Assembly: GCA_946221385.1 (NCBI GenBank)
Contig: CAMIGX010000001.1
Location: 62,001 to 126,000, forward strand
From: an uncultured Propionimicrobium sp.
Lineage (GTDB): Bacteria; Actinomycetota; Actinomycetes; Propionibacteriales; Propionibacteriaceae
Length of the DNA: 64,000 nucleotides
Direction of reading: 5' to 3'
Part shown: in pieces, positions 42,970-51,851 of the stretch
How the letters are laid out: each line of letters starts with the position of its first letter
How positions within the stretch are numbered: position 1 is the stretch's first letter
The notes under the pieces: generated by a model
Told to the model about the DNA's origin: nothing
Databases searched by the model: none
What the model saw: the letters and a program-made list of their open reading frames with translations, nothing else
Program-made: the position numbers and the translations under genes

Positions 42970-44379
42970 TCAGTCAATGGTGTAGCTGTTCGCGTTGTGG
43001 CGCGCCGAACCGCCGCCACCGCGACTGCCGCTTGCGCCGTTGATCGAGTTGGCAGCCTTTTCGCGGTTGACGTCTTCGGCTTCCTCGAACTTTTCGGCGG
43101 TATCCTGCAGCGCGTTCGCGAACTCCGTGAACTGGCCCGAACCCTGGTTGGTCAGATTAGCCATCGTCGATTGGGTGTTGGAGTACGCCGAGGCAGGCCG
43201 GTCCACATTGCCGAAGTCGGCAGTGTTAGCGCGGGTAGCCTCGATCTTGGCGCGGATAGCTTCCATATCCGAGGACCACTTGTCCCAAGCAGCAGCCTGC
43301 TCGTTGACGTTCTTGGCCTCAAATTCGATGTTGGTCGCCTGGCCGCTGGAACCGCGGTGGCCGCCCTGATATCCAGAGCCGCTGACGCCGGTGGTCGTGC
43401 CCGTCCGGTTATAGGACGTGCCCTGCACCGCGCCGTTGTGGGCGGTATTGACCGGATCAACGCTGTGCGCGTTCGGGTTGGTCTGGTTTTCGTAGCCGAC
43501 GCCCGAGGCGCTGGTGTTGCCGCGCTGCAGCGGGGTACGAGTCGGGCCGTCACCGGGATTGAAGCTCTGGATGCCGCCGGTGGTCGAACCTGGCACGCCC
43601 TGCACGAAGCCACCCTGACCGTAGCCGCCCGCGTTCAGACCACCAGGCACACCTGAGCCGTAACCGCCGGGGACACCCGTGCCGGAGCCTGCACCGTAGG
43701 TAGTGCCGACGACACCGTTGCCGTTGTAGCCGCTGCTCTGGGCACCAGCAGCCGTGGTACCGAAAGTGCCAGCGACCGGGGTGCCGCCGAAGTTAGCGCC
43801 TGGCGCGTGCGTGCCGGCAACGCCACCGACGTTGGGCGCGTATGCGCCACCAGAGTAACCCGGGTTGTTGGCCGCGAAGCCGCCCATCGGGACGCCAGCA
43901 GCGCCGACGCCACCAGCATTCGCGGCATGCTTACCTGAAATGTTGCCGCCCTTGCCGCCGATGCGACCGACTGCGGCACCAGCAGCACCTGCAGCCACGC
44001 CACCGCCAGCTAGCGCGCCGGTCTGCGCGTCCAAACCAGCGCGACCGACCATGCCAGCCTTCATGCCAGCACCCGCGCCAGCAGCGCTCGTCGCGCCGGC
44101 TTGGCCCGTCATGCCAGCCTGCTGGGCCGTCATGCCAGCGCCACCAGCCGCACCGGCCTGGCCCTGACCGGCGCCGCCCATCATCATCGGAGGCATCCGG
44201 CCGCCAGCGGCTGAGTCCTTGGAACCACCGCGGTGGTTAGTGGGATTTACTTGCTCTTCTTCAAGTTCGAGATCGTCGAGCTCGTCATGCGAGTCGGAAG
44301 TGTAGCCACCTAAAGTATCTTCGGCAGCGCGCGCAGTCTCGTCCCGCGCGCTCAGGAACGGATTGACATTCTCGGTCAT
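42970..44379 (-). CDS. Gly/Ala-rich protein with helical C-terminal domain, function unknown
   Basis: A 469-residue protein without a signal peptide or membrane segment. Residues 1-55 are polar with an acidic patch (DELDDLELEEEQ). Residues about 55-330 are low-complexity Gly/Ala/Thr/Tyr-rich sequence with Met-rich parts (GGRMPPMMMGGAG) early and GYG-, PGG-type repeats later. Residues about 345-445 look like a helical WXG100/PPE-like module (AAAWDKWSSDMEAIRAKIEA, then NALQDTAEKFEEAEDVNRE), and the tail is Gly/Ser/Asn-rich. The C-terminal part suggests a relation to type VII secretion substrates, but no secretion genes are nearby. AGAGG precedes ATG 44379. Not assigned to a family. Confidence 0.7.
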   Translation of the reverse strand: MTENVNPFLSARDETARAAEDTLGGYTSDSHDELDDLELEEEQVNPTNHRGGSKDSAAGGRMPPMMMGGAGQGQAGAAGGAGMTAQQAGMTGQAGATSAAGAGAGMKAGMVGRAGLDAQTGALAGGGVAAGAAGAAVGRIGGKGGNISGKHAANAGGVGAAGVPMGGFAANNPGYSGGAYAPNVGGVAGTHAPGANFGGTPVAGTFGTTAAGAQSSGYNGNGVVGTTYGAGSGTGVPGGYGSGVPGGLNAGGYGQGGFVQGVPGSTTGGIQSFNPGDGPTRTPLQRGNTSASGVGYENQTNPNAHSVDPVNTAHNGAVQGTSYNRTGTTTGVSGSGYQGGHRGSSGQATNIEFEAKNVNEQAAAWDKWSSDMEAIRAKIEATRANTADFGNVDRPASAYSNTQSTMANLTNQGSGQFTEFANALQDTAEKFEEAEDVNREKAANSINGASGSRGGGGSARHNANSYTID

Positions 44380-44476
44380 GATCGCCTCTCTGCCCGTCTA
44401 GTAGGGGGGTGCGTTTCTTAATCGAGTTTGCCACTCGATGGGGTCACCACGACCGGAGGCGATGCTGGTTCGCCAG

Positions 44477-46114
44477 CTACTCCCACTCGATAGTCGCCGG
44501 CGGTTTTGACGTCACGTCCAACACGACACGGTTGATTTCACGGCATTCATTCGTGATCCGGGTGCTGATCCGCTCCAACAAATCGGCCGGTAGCCGAGCC
44601 CAGTCTGCGGTCATCGCGTCCTCGGAAGTCACTGGACGCAAGACCACCGGATGGCCGTAAGTTCGACCGTCACCTTGCACACCGACTGAACGCACGTCAG
44701 CCAACAAGACCACCGGCATCTGCCACACGTCATGATCGAGACCTGCCGTGCTCAGCTCCTGACGGGCGATCGCGTCCGCCTCTCGCAGCACCTCCAGGCG
44801 CTCACGAGTCACCTCACCGATAATGCGGATCGCTAGACCAGGGCCTGGGAATGGCTGCCGCCAGACGATCTCGTCAGGCAAACCAAGTTCGGTGCCGACA
44901 GCGCGAACCTCGTCTTTGAACAATTCCCGCAGCGGCTCAATGAGCGTGAACTGCAGGTCATCGGGCAGCCCGCCGACATTGTGATGGCTCTTAATATTCG
45001 CCGCACCTTCACCGCCGCCAGACTCCACGACGTCTGGGTAGAGGGTGCCTTGGACGAGGAAGTTGATGCTCTGCTCGGCGTCAATTTCCCGGGCAGCAGC
45101 CTCAAAAGAGCGGATGAATTCTCGTCCGATGATCTTACGCTTGGTTTCCGGATCGCTGACGCCAGCCAGCGCGGTCAAGAAACGCTCAGATTCGTCGACG
45201 ACGACCAAATCCACGCCGGTCGATGCGACAAAATCCGTCTTGACCTGCTCCGCCTCGCCCTTGCGCAGCAAACCGTGATCGACAAAGACGCAAGTCAGCT
45301 GATCACCGATCGCGCGCTGCACCAAGGCGGCGGCGACCGCTGAATCGACGCCACCAGAAAGCCCGCAAAGTACCCGCCGATCCCCCACCTGCTGGCGGAT
45401 CAGTTCGATTTGGCCCTCGACGATCGACGCGCTGGTCCACGTCGGGGTGCATCCGGCGATCTTGAACAAGAAATTCTCCAAGACCTGCTGGCCATATTCG
45501 CTGTGGCCGACCTCAGGATGCCACTGCACTGCGGCGAGCCGTCGTCCCAGATTCTCAAAGGCCGCCACCGGCGCGCCGCCGGAGCTAGCTAGCGTCGTGA
45601 ATTCTGCCGGCGGCTGCTGGACGGCGTCACCGTGGCTCATCCAAATATTTGGCTGCGGGGCGACGTCGGCGAGCAATTCCCCAGGTTCGGTGATATCGAC
45701 GCGAGTGCGACCAAATTCACTAGTGCCGGTCTTGGCGACCTGACCGCCCAGGGCCGCCGTCATCGCTTGCATGCCATAGCAAATTCCAAAAACGGGAACG
45801 CCCGCGTCAAATAACGCCGGATCGACCTGCGGTGCACCGTCGGCATAGACCGATTGCGGACCACCTGACAAGATGATCGCTTTTGGTTCGACGCTCAGCA
45901 GCTGCTCGACGCTGGCGGTGTGCGGCATGATCACCGAGAAGACCTTGGCTTCGCGCACCCGCCGAGCGATCAGCTGGGCATATTGCGCACCGAAATCGAC
46001 GACGACGACGGTGTCGTGGCGTTCAAAGGGCGCTGCTGACGCGGCAGCTGGCGCCGAATCAGCGGCTAGCTCAAGTGGCGACGGGCTGGCAGGACTCGGT
46101 TCAGTCAAAGACAC
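44477..46114 (-). CDS. guaA: GMP synthase (glutamine-hydrolysing)
   Basis: GuaA converts XMP to GMP. The 545 residues comprise a class I glutaminase (VVVVDFGAQYAQLIARRVRE, nucleophile Cys in FGICYGMQAM, His/Glu in VQWHPEVGHSE), an ATP-pyrophosphatase domain (LCGLSGGVDSAVAAALV, VFVDHGLLRKGE) and the C-terminal dimer domain (GGLPDDLQFTLIEPL, PFPGPGLAIRIIGE). The start is GTG 46114 with no Shine-Dalgarno; TAGACT lies 6 bases before it, so the mRNA may be leaderless. The N-terminal 30 residues, rich in Ala, Ser and Pro, are an extension. Confidence 0.95.
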   Translation of the reverse strand: MSLTEPSPASPSPLELAADSAPAAASAAPFERHDTVVVVDFGAQYAQLIARRVREAKVFSVIMPHTASVEQLLSVEPKAIILSGGPQSVYADGAPQVDPALFDAGVPVFGICYGMQAMTAALGGQVAKTGTSEFGRTRVDITEPGELLADVAPQPNIWMSHGDAVQQPPAEFTTLASSGGAPVAAFENLGRRLAAVQWHPEVGHSEYGQQVLENFLFKIAGCTPTWTSASIVEGQIELIRQQVGDRRVLCGLSGGVDSAVAAALVQRAIGDQLTCVFVDHGLLRKGEAEQVKTDFVASTGVDLVVVDESERFLTALAGVSDPETKRKIIGREFIRSFEAAAREIDAEQSINFLVQGTLYPDVVESGGGEGAANIKSHHNVGGLPDDLQFTLIEPLRELFKDEVRAVGTELGLPDEIVWRQPFPGPGLAIRIIGEVTRERLEVLREADAIARQELSTAGLDHDVWQMPVVLLADVRSVGVQGDGRTYGHPVVLRPVTSEDAMTADWARLPADLLERISTRITNECREINRVVLDVTSKPPATIEWE

Positions 46115-46123
46115 TCGACCAGT

Positions 46124-46456
46124 CTAGGCTGTCGACGATTTACTCGTCGCCTCGGCTGCATCGGCCGCTTCGGCGATCTGCAAATGATGACGGACGACCT
46201 CGCGCATGATGAATTCCTGCAGCTTGCCCGCGAAATCCGGGTCCAAATCGCTGCCAGCGGCGAGTTGCCGCATCCGTTCGATCTGTTGCGCTTCGCGGGC
46301 TGGATCGGCCGCCGGCAAGCCCAGCTCGGCTTTGAGCTGACCGACGCGCTTAGTGATCCGAAAACGTTCGGCCATGATCGACATGATCGCGGTGTCTAGG
46401 TTGTCGATGCTGCGCCGCAGCTGCCGCAATTCGTCAGGAATCTGCTGATCTGTCAT
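46124..46456 (-). CDS. chorismate mutase, AroQ type
   Basis: A 110-residue all-helical protein converting chorismate to prephenate. The family core is LRRSIDNLDTAIMSIMAERF, then ITKRVGQLKAELGLPAADPA and REAQQIERMRQLA. Helix 1 carries the first Arg, helix 2 the Lys in RVGQLK. ATG 46456 has GAGG 8 bases upstream. It lies between guaB3 and guaA with 9-base gaps on either side, an arrangement seen in several actinobacteria but not mechanistically explained. Confidence 0.88.
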   Translation of the reverse strand: MTDQQIPDELRQLRRSIDNLDTAIMSIMAERFRITKRVGQLKAELGLPAADPAREAQQIERMRQLAAGSDLDPDFAGKLQEFIMREVVRHHLQIAEAADAAEATSKSSTA

Positions 46457-46465
46457 ATCGCGACC

Positions 46466-47569
46466 TCAGCGGACTACCAGCTCGATGCGCTGGAAGGCTT
46501 TCACCTCGGTGTAGCCAGTCGAGGCCATCGCTCGCCGCAGGGCGCCGACGAGATTCATCGAACCGTCAGGGCGATGTGAGGGGCCCATGACGACCTCTTC
46601 AAGAGTGCCGACCTGCTCGAAATGCGCGCGTCGACCGCGCGGCAGATTTTCGTGCCAAGCTTCTGGCCCCCAGTGCCAACCCTGACCGGGCGCGTCAGTA
46701 GCCGCCGCTAACGGTGAACCGATCATCGCTGCATCAGCGCCGCAGGCAATCGCTTTTACGATGTCACCCGAGTGTCCCATCGCGCCGTCAGCGATGACGT
46801 GCACGTAGCGTCCGCCAGATTCGTCCAAGTAATCGCGGCGCGCCTCGGCTGCTTCGGCGATCGCAGTCGCCATCGGCACCTCAATGCCAAGGACCCGGCC
46901 ATTGGTGGACGTCGCGGCCCCACCGAAACCGACCAACACACCCGCAGCGCCGGTGCGCATCAGGTGCAGCGCAGTCTGATAGGTCGCGCAGCCACCGACG
47001 ATGACCGGTACATCGAACTCGTAAATGAATTGTTTTAGGTTCAACGGTTCGGTCAGGTCGCTGACGTGTTCAGCGCTGACCGCAGTGCCGCGAATGACGA
47101 AGAAGTCAGCGCCCGCCGATTGCACCAGATCGGCATACTGTCGCACATTCTGCGGGCTGAGCGAGCCGGCGACCGGCACACCAGCGTCCCGGATCTGACT
47201 CAATCGCGCGGTGATCAGCTCGGCTTTGATCGGTTCGGCGTAGATCTCTTGCAGCCGGGTGACCGCCGCCACCCCTTCTGACAGATGTGTGATCTGTTCC
47301 AGCAGCGGCTCAGGATCTTCGTAGCGGGTCCACAGACCCTCCAGGTTGAGCACACCCAAGCCACCCAGCCGACCGAACTCGATCGCGGTCTTCGGGCTCA
47401 TCACCGAGTCCATCGGTGCGGCCATGAATGGGAAGTCGAAAGTCAGCGCGTCGATCTGCCAAGACAGGTCGACGGTCTCGATGCCACGGGTGCGCCGCGA
47501 CGGCAAAATTGCGATGTCGTCTAGCGAATAGACCTGAGCCGCGCGCCGATTACGTCCGATCTCGTGCAT
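46466..47569 (-). CDS. guaB3: GuaB3-family IMP dehydrogenase-related protein
   Basis: A 367-residue TIM-barrel protein of the IMP dehydrogenase/GMP reductase superfamily without CBS domains. It shows FPFMAAPMDSVMSPKTAIEF and HVIADGAMGHSGDIVKAIACGADAAMIGSPLA. Where canonical IMPDH has GSICTTR, this protein has VGFGGAATSTNG, so the catalytic cysteine loop is altered. Canonical guaB is also present (53,703-55,196), so this is the second paralogue usual in actinobacteria, whose role there is not settled. ATG 47569 has AGGAGG 5 bases upstream. Confidence 0.9.
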   Translation of the reverse strand: MHEIGRNRRAAQVYSLDDIAILPSRRTRGIETVDLSWQIDALTFDFPFMAAPMDSVMSPKTAIEFGRLGGLGVLNLEGLWTRYEDPEPLLEQITHLSEGVAAVTRLQEIYAEPIKAELITARLSQIRDAGVPVAGSLSPQNVRQYADLVQSAGADFFVIRGTAVSAEHVSDLTEPLNLKQFIYEFDVPVIVGGCATYQTALHLMRTGAAGVLVGFGGAATSTNGRVLGIEVPMATAIAEAAEARRDYLDESGGRYVHVIADGAMGHSGDIVKAIACGADAAMIGSPLAAATDAPGQGWHWGPEAWHENLPRGRRAHFEQVGTLEEVVMGPSHRPDGSMNLVGALRRAMASTGYTEVKAFQRIELVVR

Positions 47570-47598
47570 GGGAGCCTCCTAAAGCTGACCTTCCCAGG

Positions 47599-48258
47599 CT
47601 AGCCGCGATTTAAACCAGCGCGTTCAACCAGCACCGCGATCTGCACGCGACCGTCAACGTCAAGCTTCTGCTGAATCGACGCCAGATGAGTCTTGACGGT
47701 GGCCACCGACACGAATAATGCCCTGGCCACATCTTCGTTCGAACCGCCCTTGGCGATCTCCCGGGCGACCTGCAATTCCCGCTCGGTGAGCTGGCCGATC
47801 AGCTGCTGGGCGGCGCGACGCTCAGCGCCGTGGGAATTGCTGGCGAAGCGATCCAGCAGCTGCCTAGTGGTTCGCGGCGAGAGCACCGCGTCCCCGGCGT
47901 GCACTGAACGCACCGCGTCTTTAATTTGCTCCTGGGAGGAGATCTTCAACAGATATCCGGCAGCACCTGCGTCTAGGGCACGCATCACATCGTCGCTGCC
48001 GTCCCAGGTCGTCAAGACCAGGATCTTGCTCTTGATGCCAGCCTTACGCAGCAGGCCGATTGCATTCAGACCATTGACGCGCTGCATTCCTAGATCGAGC
48101 AAGATGACGTCTGGCAGGGTCTGCTGAGCCACGCGGACGACCTCGTCACCGTCAGAGGCTTCACCGACGACCTGAAATTCGTCACTGGACTGCAAAATCA
48201 TCGAAAGTCCCATGCGCACCATCGCGTCATCGTCGACGAGCAGCACCCGGATAGCCAC
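47599..48258 (-). CDS. NarL/LuxR-family response regulator
   Basis: The 219-residue regulator has a receiver domain with the acidic cluster VDDDAM and phospho-acceptor Asp55 (VILLDLGM), the conserved Thr/Lys later in VLTTWDG and LLKISSQ, and a LuxR-type HTH at the C-terminus (LTERELQVAREIAKGGSNED, ALFVSVATVKTHLASIQQKL). It starts with GTG 48258. The kinase at 48,417-49,664 lies upstream on the same strand and is the probable partner. Signal and targets unknown. Confidence 0.92.
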   Translation of the reverse strand: MAIRVLLVDDDAMVRMGLSMILQSSDEFQVVGEASDGDEVVRVAQQTLPDVILLDLGMQRVNGLNAIGLLRKAGIKSKILVLTTWDGSDDVMRALDAGAAGYLLKISSQEQIKDAVRSVHAGDAVLSPRTTRQLLDRFASNSHGAERRAAQQLIGQLTERELQVAREIAKGGSNEDVARALFVSVATVKTHLASIQQKLDVDGRVQIAVLVERAGLNRG

Positions 48259-48416
48259 TCGCTCATCCTAGAGGGCCACGACGAGATGACGAATCAGCCC
48301 ATCCGTCGCGCGGCACGAATTTCGGCGATGGCAGTACAGATTTCACTCGCCTAGGCCGAGATCGACAGCTGCGCGAGTTGTGCGGCTGACCCTATCCAGC
48401 GCCAGCGCTTTGTTGC

Positions 48417-49664
48417 TTAGACAGGACGCCAAGGCAGCTCGACGTGCACCCGGAAATCTTCTCCGTCTAGACCATAGTCGGCGCTGCCACCAAGCAGTTC
48501 GGCTCGCTCAGCCAGGCCAGCCAGCCCGCGCGAGGTGCCCGATTCGCGTTCTCCCCAGCCACCTCGATAGCGGTTGCGCACGTCAATGGTGATGCCGTCG
48601 CCAGGTCCGCCGTTGACGGTCAGCAACACCGGTTCGCCAGGGGCGTGCTTACGAGCATTGGTCAGCGCTTCCTGCACGATGCGATATACCGCCCGCGCCA
48701 GCGCAGGATCTGCCAAGTTGGGATCGTTGATCATGATCGACGAATTCAAACTTTCGCCAGCGCCCAGCGAATCTTGTACGACATTTGCCAGCTCAGATAG
48801 CGGCAGTTGCAGCCCATCTGCTTCAGCCATCGGGCTATTCAAGACGTCCAAGAGCGAACGCAGATCAGCCATCGCGGCGCTCGCAGATTGACTGACTAGT
48901 TTCGCCGACTGCGCGATCTTCGGGTCGTCTCCAGCAGTGGCTTCCATGGCATTGGCGTGCAAGCTCAGCAGCGATAGCCGGTGACCCAGCGCGTCATGGA
49001 CTTCTCGGGAAATGCGTTCGCGTTCTTGTTGACGGGCGACCTCGTCACCGAGCTGCGAGCTCTTTGCCCGTTCATCTTTGACAGCATCCGACTCGGCGGC
49101 GGCGATCCGGCGGGCTTGCACCAACAGCCCCGCGCCGATCGTGATGGCCGGGCCGATGAGCGCGGCCAGGATCGTCACTGCCAGCGAGGCTTCCTTGTGC
49201 ACCGCCAAATCGGTGCCAACGAAAATGATGGATTTCTGCAGCGAGGCGCCGATCGGCTGGGCAAGCGCGTCCCTGATCACGACCACCGCCGATGTGACGC
49301 ACACCAGCGCGGTGACCTGCCAGGCTCGCTTACTGCGGGTTCGGCCGAGCATCGTCGCCAACATGAGAAATGCCGTCATGTTGCCGATCGGCACGATGAG
49401 CGCCACGACGCCTGCGATCGCGGTCAGCAGGTGAGGATGCCGATGACGCCAAAACAAAACGATGGGAAATGCCAGCGCGGTGAATAAAGTGACGACGCCA
49501 CCCAGCTGCAACCAGCCGCTTTGCTCGGGTTCACGCATGAATCGCCAGATCAGCGGCGAGAAGGATGCGCTGACTAAGGACGCGAAGATGGCCACCGCCA
49601 GATAGCAGAACGTGCGCCACAGCGGCGGTCGATTCGCCGGCAGTCGCCATTCAGTCGCTTGCAT
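48417..49664 (-). CDS. sensor histidine kinase, HisKA_3 type
   Basis: About 415 residues with five or six hydrophobic segments in the N-terminal 190 residues, then a HisKA_3 dimerisation helix with the phospho-acceptor in RISREVHDALGHRLSLLSLH and an HATPase domain with the N box EALTNARKHAPG and the G box GTSRGLAGLAERAELLGG. It would phosphorylate the response regulator encoded downstream. ATG 49664 and ATG 49745 are both possible; I prefer the shorter form because the extra 27 residues do not look like protein in this family. The 158 bases between kinase and regulator show no clear element. Confidence 0.88.
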   Translation of the reverse strand: MQATEWRLPANRPPLWRTFCYLAVAIFASLVSASFSPLIWRFMREPEQSGWLQLGGVVTLFTALAFPIVLFWRHRHPHLLTAIAGVVALIVPIGNMTAFLMLATMLGRTRSKRAWQVTALVCVTSAVVVIRDALAQPIGASLQKSIIFVGTDLAVHKEASLAVTILAALIGPAITIGAGLLVQARRIAAAESDAVKDERAKSSQLGDEVARQQERERISREVHDALGHRLSLLSLHANAMEATAGDDPKIAQSAKLVSQSASAAMADLRSLLDVLNSPMAEADGLQLPLSELANVVQDSLGAGESLNSSIMINDPNLADPALARAVYRIVQEALTNARKHAPGEPVLLTVNGGPGDGITIDVRNRYRGGWGERESGTSRGLAGLAERAELLGGSADYGLDGEDFRVHVELPWRPV

Positions 49665-49847
49665 TTCCACAGCACCGATCGTAGATCCGCAGCGCGTCGG
49701 ATAGCTCCCCCAAATGGCTCCAAGGTCTGCGGGTAGATCACCCATTCGGCTGACCCAGCTATGGCCACTTTGCCGACAATATTTGCATTTTTGTTCGCCA
49801 GGATTATCTCGTCAGCTTTTAGAGCCGTTGAATTTTGGAGAGCAGCA

Positions 49848-50426
49848 ATGTCAAAGAAAAATATTCAAGGGAATGCTGGAGATCCTGCAAACTTTGGCGC
49901 CAATAATCAGCAATATGGCCAAACGCCGCAATATGGCGGACCGAATCCCCAATTCCAGCCGAACGTAATGCCACAAAAACCACGCAAGCCGTGGTACAAG
50001 AAATGGTGGGTATGGCTCTTGGCCCTTATCTTGCTAGTGGTCATCGGGGGTGCGCTATCTGGTGGAGACGACCAGCCTGCGCCGCAGCCGCAGGACACTG
50101 CGGCCAGCGAAGCCGGCGCCCCGGCGAGCAAGCCTGCCGATTCGACTAAGAAGCAACGTTTGACGCTGGATGACGGCTGGGAAGTCGACCGTTCGGGATA
50201 TTACGTAACCATTCGCGGCTACGTGAGTAACAATTCCGATAAGGCAATTACTAACTTAGCAACCATCACCTTTGACGTGCTCGATGCAAATGGCGCTAAT
50301 CTCGATACCTGCATTGATACGACAAGTTCAATCGACCCCAATGGCAAGTGGAAATTCAAGGCTACTTGTCTATTAGATAAAGATGAGGTGAGCGAAGTCC
50401 GCTTTAAAGAGGTCAGCGGGTTCTAA
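49848..50426 (+). CDS. single-pass membrane protein with FxLYD-like domain
   Basis: A 192-residue protein: an Asn/Gln/Pro-rich N-terminal part (1-45), a basic-aromatic stop (KPRKPWYKKWW), one membrane helix (VWLLALILLVVIGGAL), a Pro/Ala/Ser linker and a C-terminal beta-sandwich resembling FxLYD (GYYVTIRGYVSNNSDKAITN, ATITFDVLDANGANLDT, SIDPNGKWKFKA), placed outside the cell. It has two cysteines that could pair. Role unknown. ATG 49848 has GGAGAG 5 bases upstream. A terminator follows. Confidence 0.8.
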   Translation: MSKKNIQGNAGDPANFGANNQQYGQTPQYGGPNPQFQPNVMPQKPRKPWYKKWWVWLLALILLVVIGGALSGGDDQPAPQPQDTAASEAGAPASKPADSTKKQRLTLDDGWEVDRSGYYVTIRGYVSNNSDKAITNLATITFDVLDANGANLDTCIDTTSSIDPNGKWKFKATCLLDKDEVSEVRFKEVSGF

Positions 50427-50465
50427 TGCTTGGATCGACAGATCCACTAATCATTTAGGGCAGTG

Positions 50466-50496
50466 AGTGGGGCGAGCGTCAGCTCGCCCCACTTTA
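50466..50496 (+). terminator. Rho-independent terminator after the FxLYD-like gene
   Basis: A perfect 12-bp stem, AGTGGGGCGAGC (50466-50477) with GCTCGCCCCACT (50482-50493), has the loop GTCA and is followed by TTAATG. The T-run is short. Confidence 0.82.
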
Positions 50497-50528
50497 ATGT
50501 CGTGTCTGCTGGAAGTCTTAATCGACTG

Positions 50529-51755
50529 CTAAGCCGAAGTTGGATCCTGGCTTTCGAGCTGCCCACCGGCGCCATCAATATCAGCCGCACTTGGCGTGCG
50601 ATTGGTGCGGCTAAAGTGTGCGATCAACAGCATCACGGCGAGTGCCACCGCAAGCGATGGGATCCGCAGCATTTCGTGCGGATAAAGCAAGGTCCGCCAA
50701 CCCAGGGTAGAAATCAACACAGCCTGGCAGACGACGATCATGCCGAGCGGGTCGGCCCGACGAACGCCGATTAGGGCTGCAAACAAGATCAGTAGCGCCG
50801 TAGCCAACAACACCGGCGCGACGATGGATCCAATTTGTGAACTGGCAGAATCGCCGTTGCGCAGTTGCGATGCGATGTCTAGCGTCTCCAGCCAGCCGGT
50901 GACCGGTCTGCCGAGGTTACCGTCGTCATAATGCTTTTGTTCAGCACTGAATTGGCCCCGCACATAGCCCAACCAAAGACCCAAGACCAGGGGACCCGCG
51001 AATAGCGCCGCGCAGCGTCCCCAGTGCCATCGTCGCGATTTAAACCAGTCAACGATCATCGCCAAACCGAGCGCGAAAGCGACCAACAGCAGCTGCTCTT
51101 TCAGCAAAGACATCGCTACGACGGTGCCGCCGATTAGCAAGGGGCTGCGACGCTCATCGAGCCAAAGCAATAACAGCCCGGCGACGATTGCGACTTGCGC
51201 TGGCTCAGTGAGCGCCATCGTTGCACTAAAGAGCAGCCCAGGAGAACAGGCGACGAGCAGCCCCCACCAAGCGGAAGCACCTAAACGGTCCAGCAGCCGC
51301 GCCGCGAGCAGCGCGGCCAGACCCATTGAGATGATGCTCATCAGCCAAAAGACCCCCGGCAGCGCCTTGACCTGGCCAAAGCTGAGAATCATCGCGATCC
51401 ACGAATAAAGCGGATGACCATATCGATATGCAGCTAGGTCGATGAGGTCATGGGCCTCACCTCGAGCGAACGGGTCGACAGCCATCGTCCACAGGTAGCG
51501 GCCGTCATAGGCGTCAAATAGGCTGACGAATCGAAAATTCGGGTCGACACCTCGGATGTAATCAGCTAACGGAATGCCCTCTGGCACGGCCAGCAGCAGA
51601 CTCGGGTGGAATCCGTCCGCCATGCGTGATGCGATTTGGGTGAGCATCGTCACCAGCATCGCCACGATCGCGCAAACTAAAGGCACGCCCCAACCAGCAA
51701 GCCATCGTTTCGATGAGGCTGCGCTTAGACCCGGAAGCTTGGCTGGACTGGACAT
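50529..51755 (-). CDS. polytopic membrane protein, GT-C glycosyltransferase-like
   Basis: A 408-residue protein with about ten hydrophobic segments. The first extracellular loop contains FDAYDGRYLWTMAVDPFARG and, after it, YRYGHPLYSWIAM, which resembles the acidic first-loop motif of GT-C-fold mannosyltransferase-like proteins. A basic cytoplasmic loop (KSRRWHWGRC) lies mid-protein. A role in cell-envelope glycosylation is plausible but not shown. It stands alone between the FxLYD-like gene and bluB-cobT. Confidence 0.75.
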   Translation of the reverse strand: MSSPAKLPGLSAASSKRWLAGWGVPLVCAIVAMLVTMLTQIASRMADGFHPSLLLAVPEGIPLADYIRGVDPNFRFVSLFDAYDGRYLWTMAVDPFARGEAHDLIDLAAYRYGHPLYSWIAMILSFGQVKALPGVFWLMSIISMGLAALLAARLLDRLGASAWWGLLVACSPGLLFSATMALTEPAQVAIVAGLLLLWLDERRSPLLIGGTVVAMSLLKEQLLLVAFALGLAMIVDWFKSRRWHWGRCAALFAGPLVLGLWLGYVRGQFSAEQKHYDDGNLGRPVTGWLETLDIASQLRNGDSASSQIGSIVAPVLLATALLILFAALIGVRRADPLGMIVVCQAVLISTLGWRTLLYPHEMLRIPSLAVALAVMLLIAHFSRTNRTPSAADIDGAGGQLESQDPTSA

Positions 51756-51851
51756 CTCAGCAGATCATAGCGGCCAGATAGCGTAAGCCGGGTGGCAGTT
51801 TTACCACACCATGAGCAAAAATCCTCCAAGCCGGAGCAGTGACGACATTGC

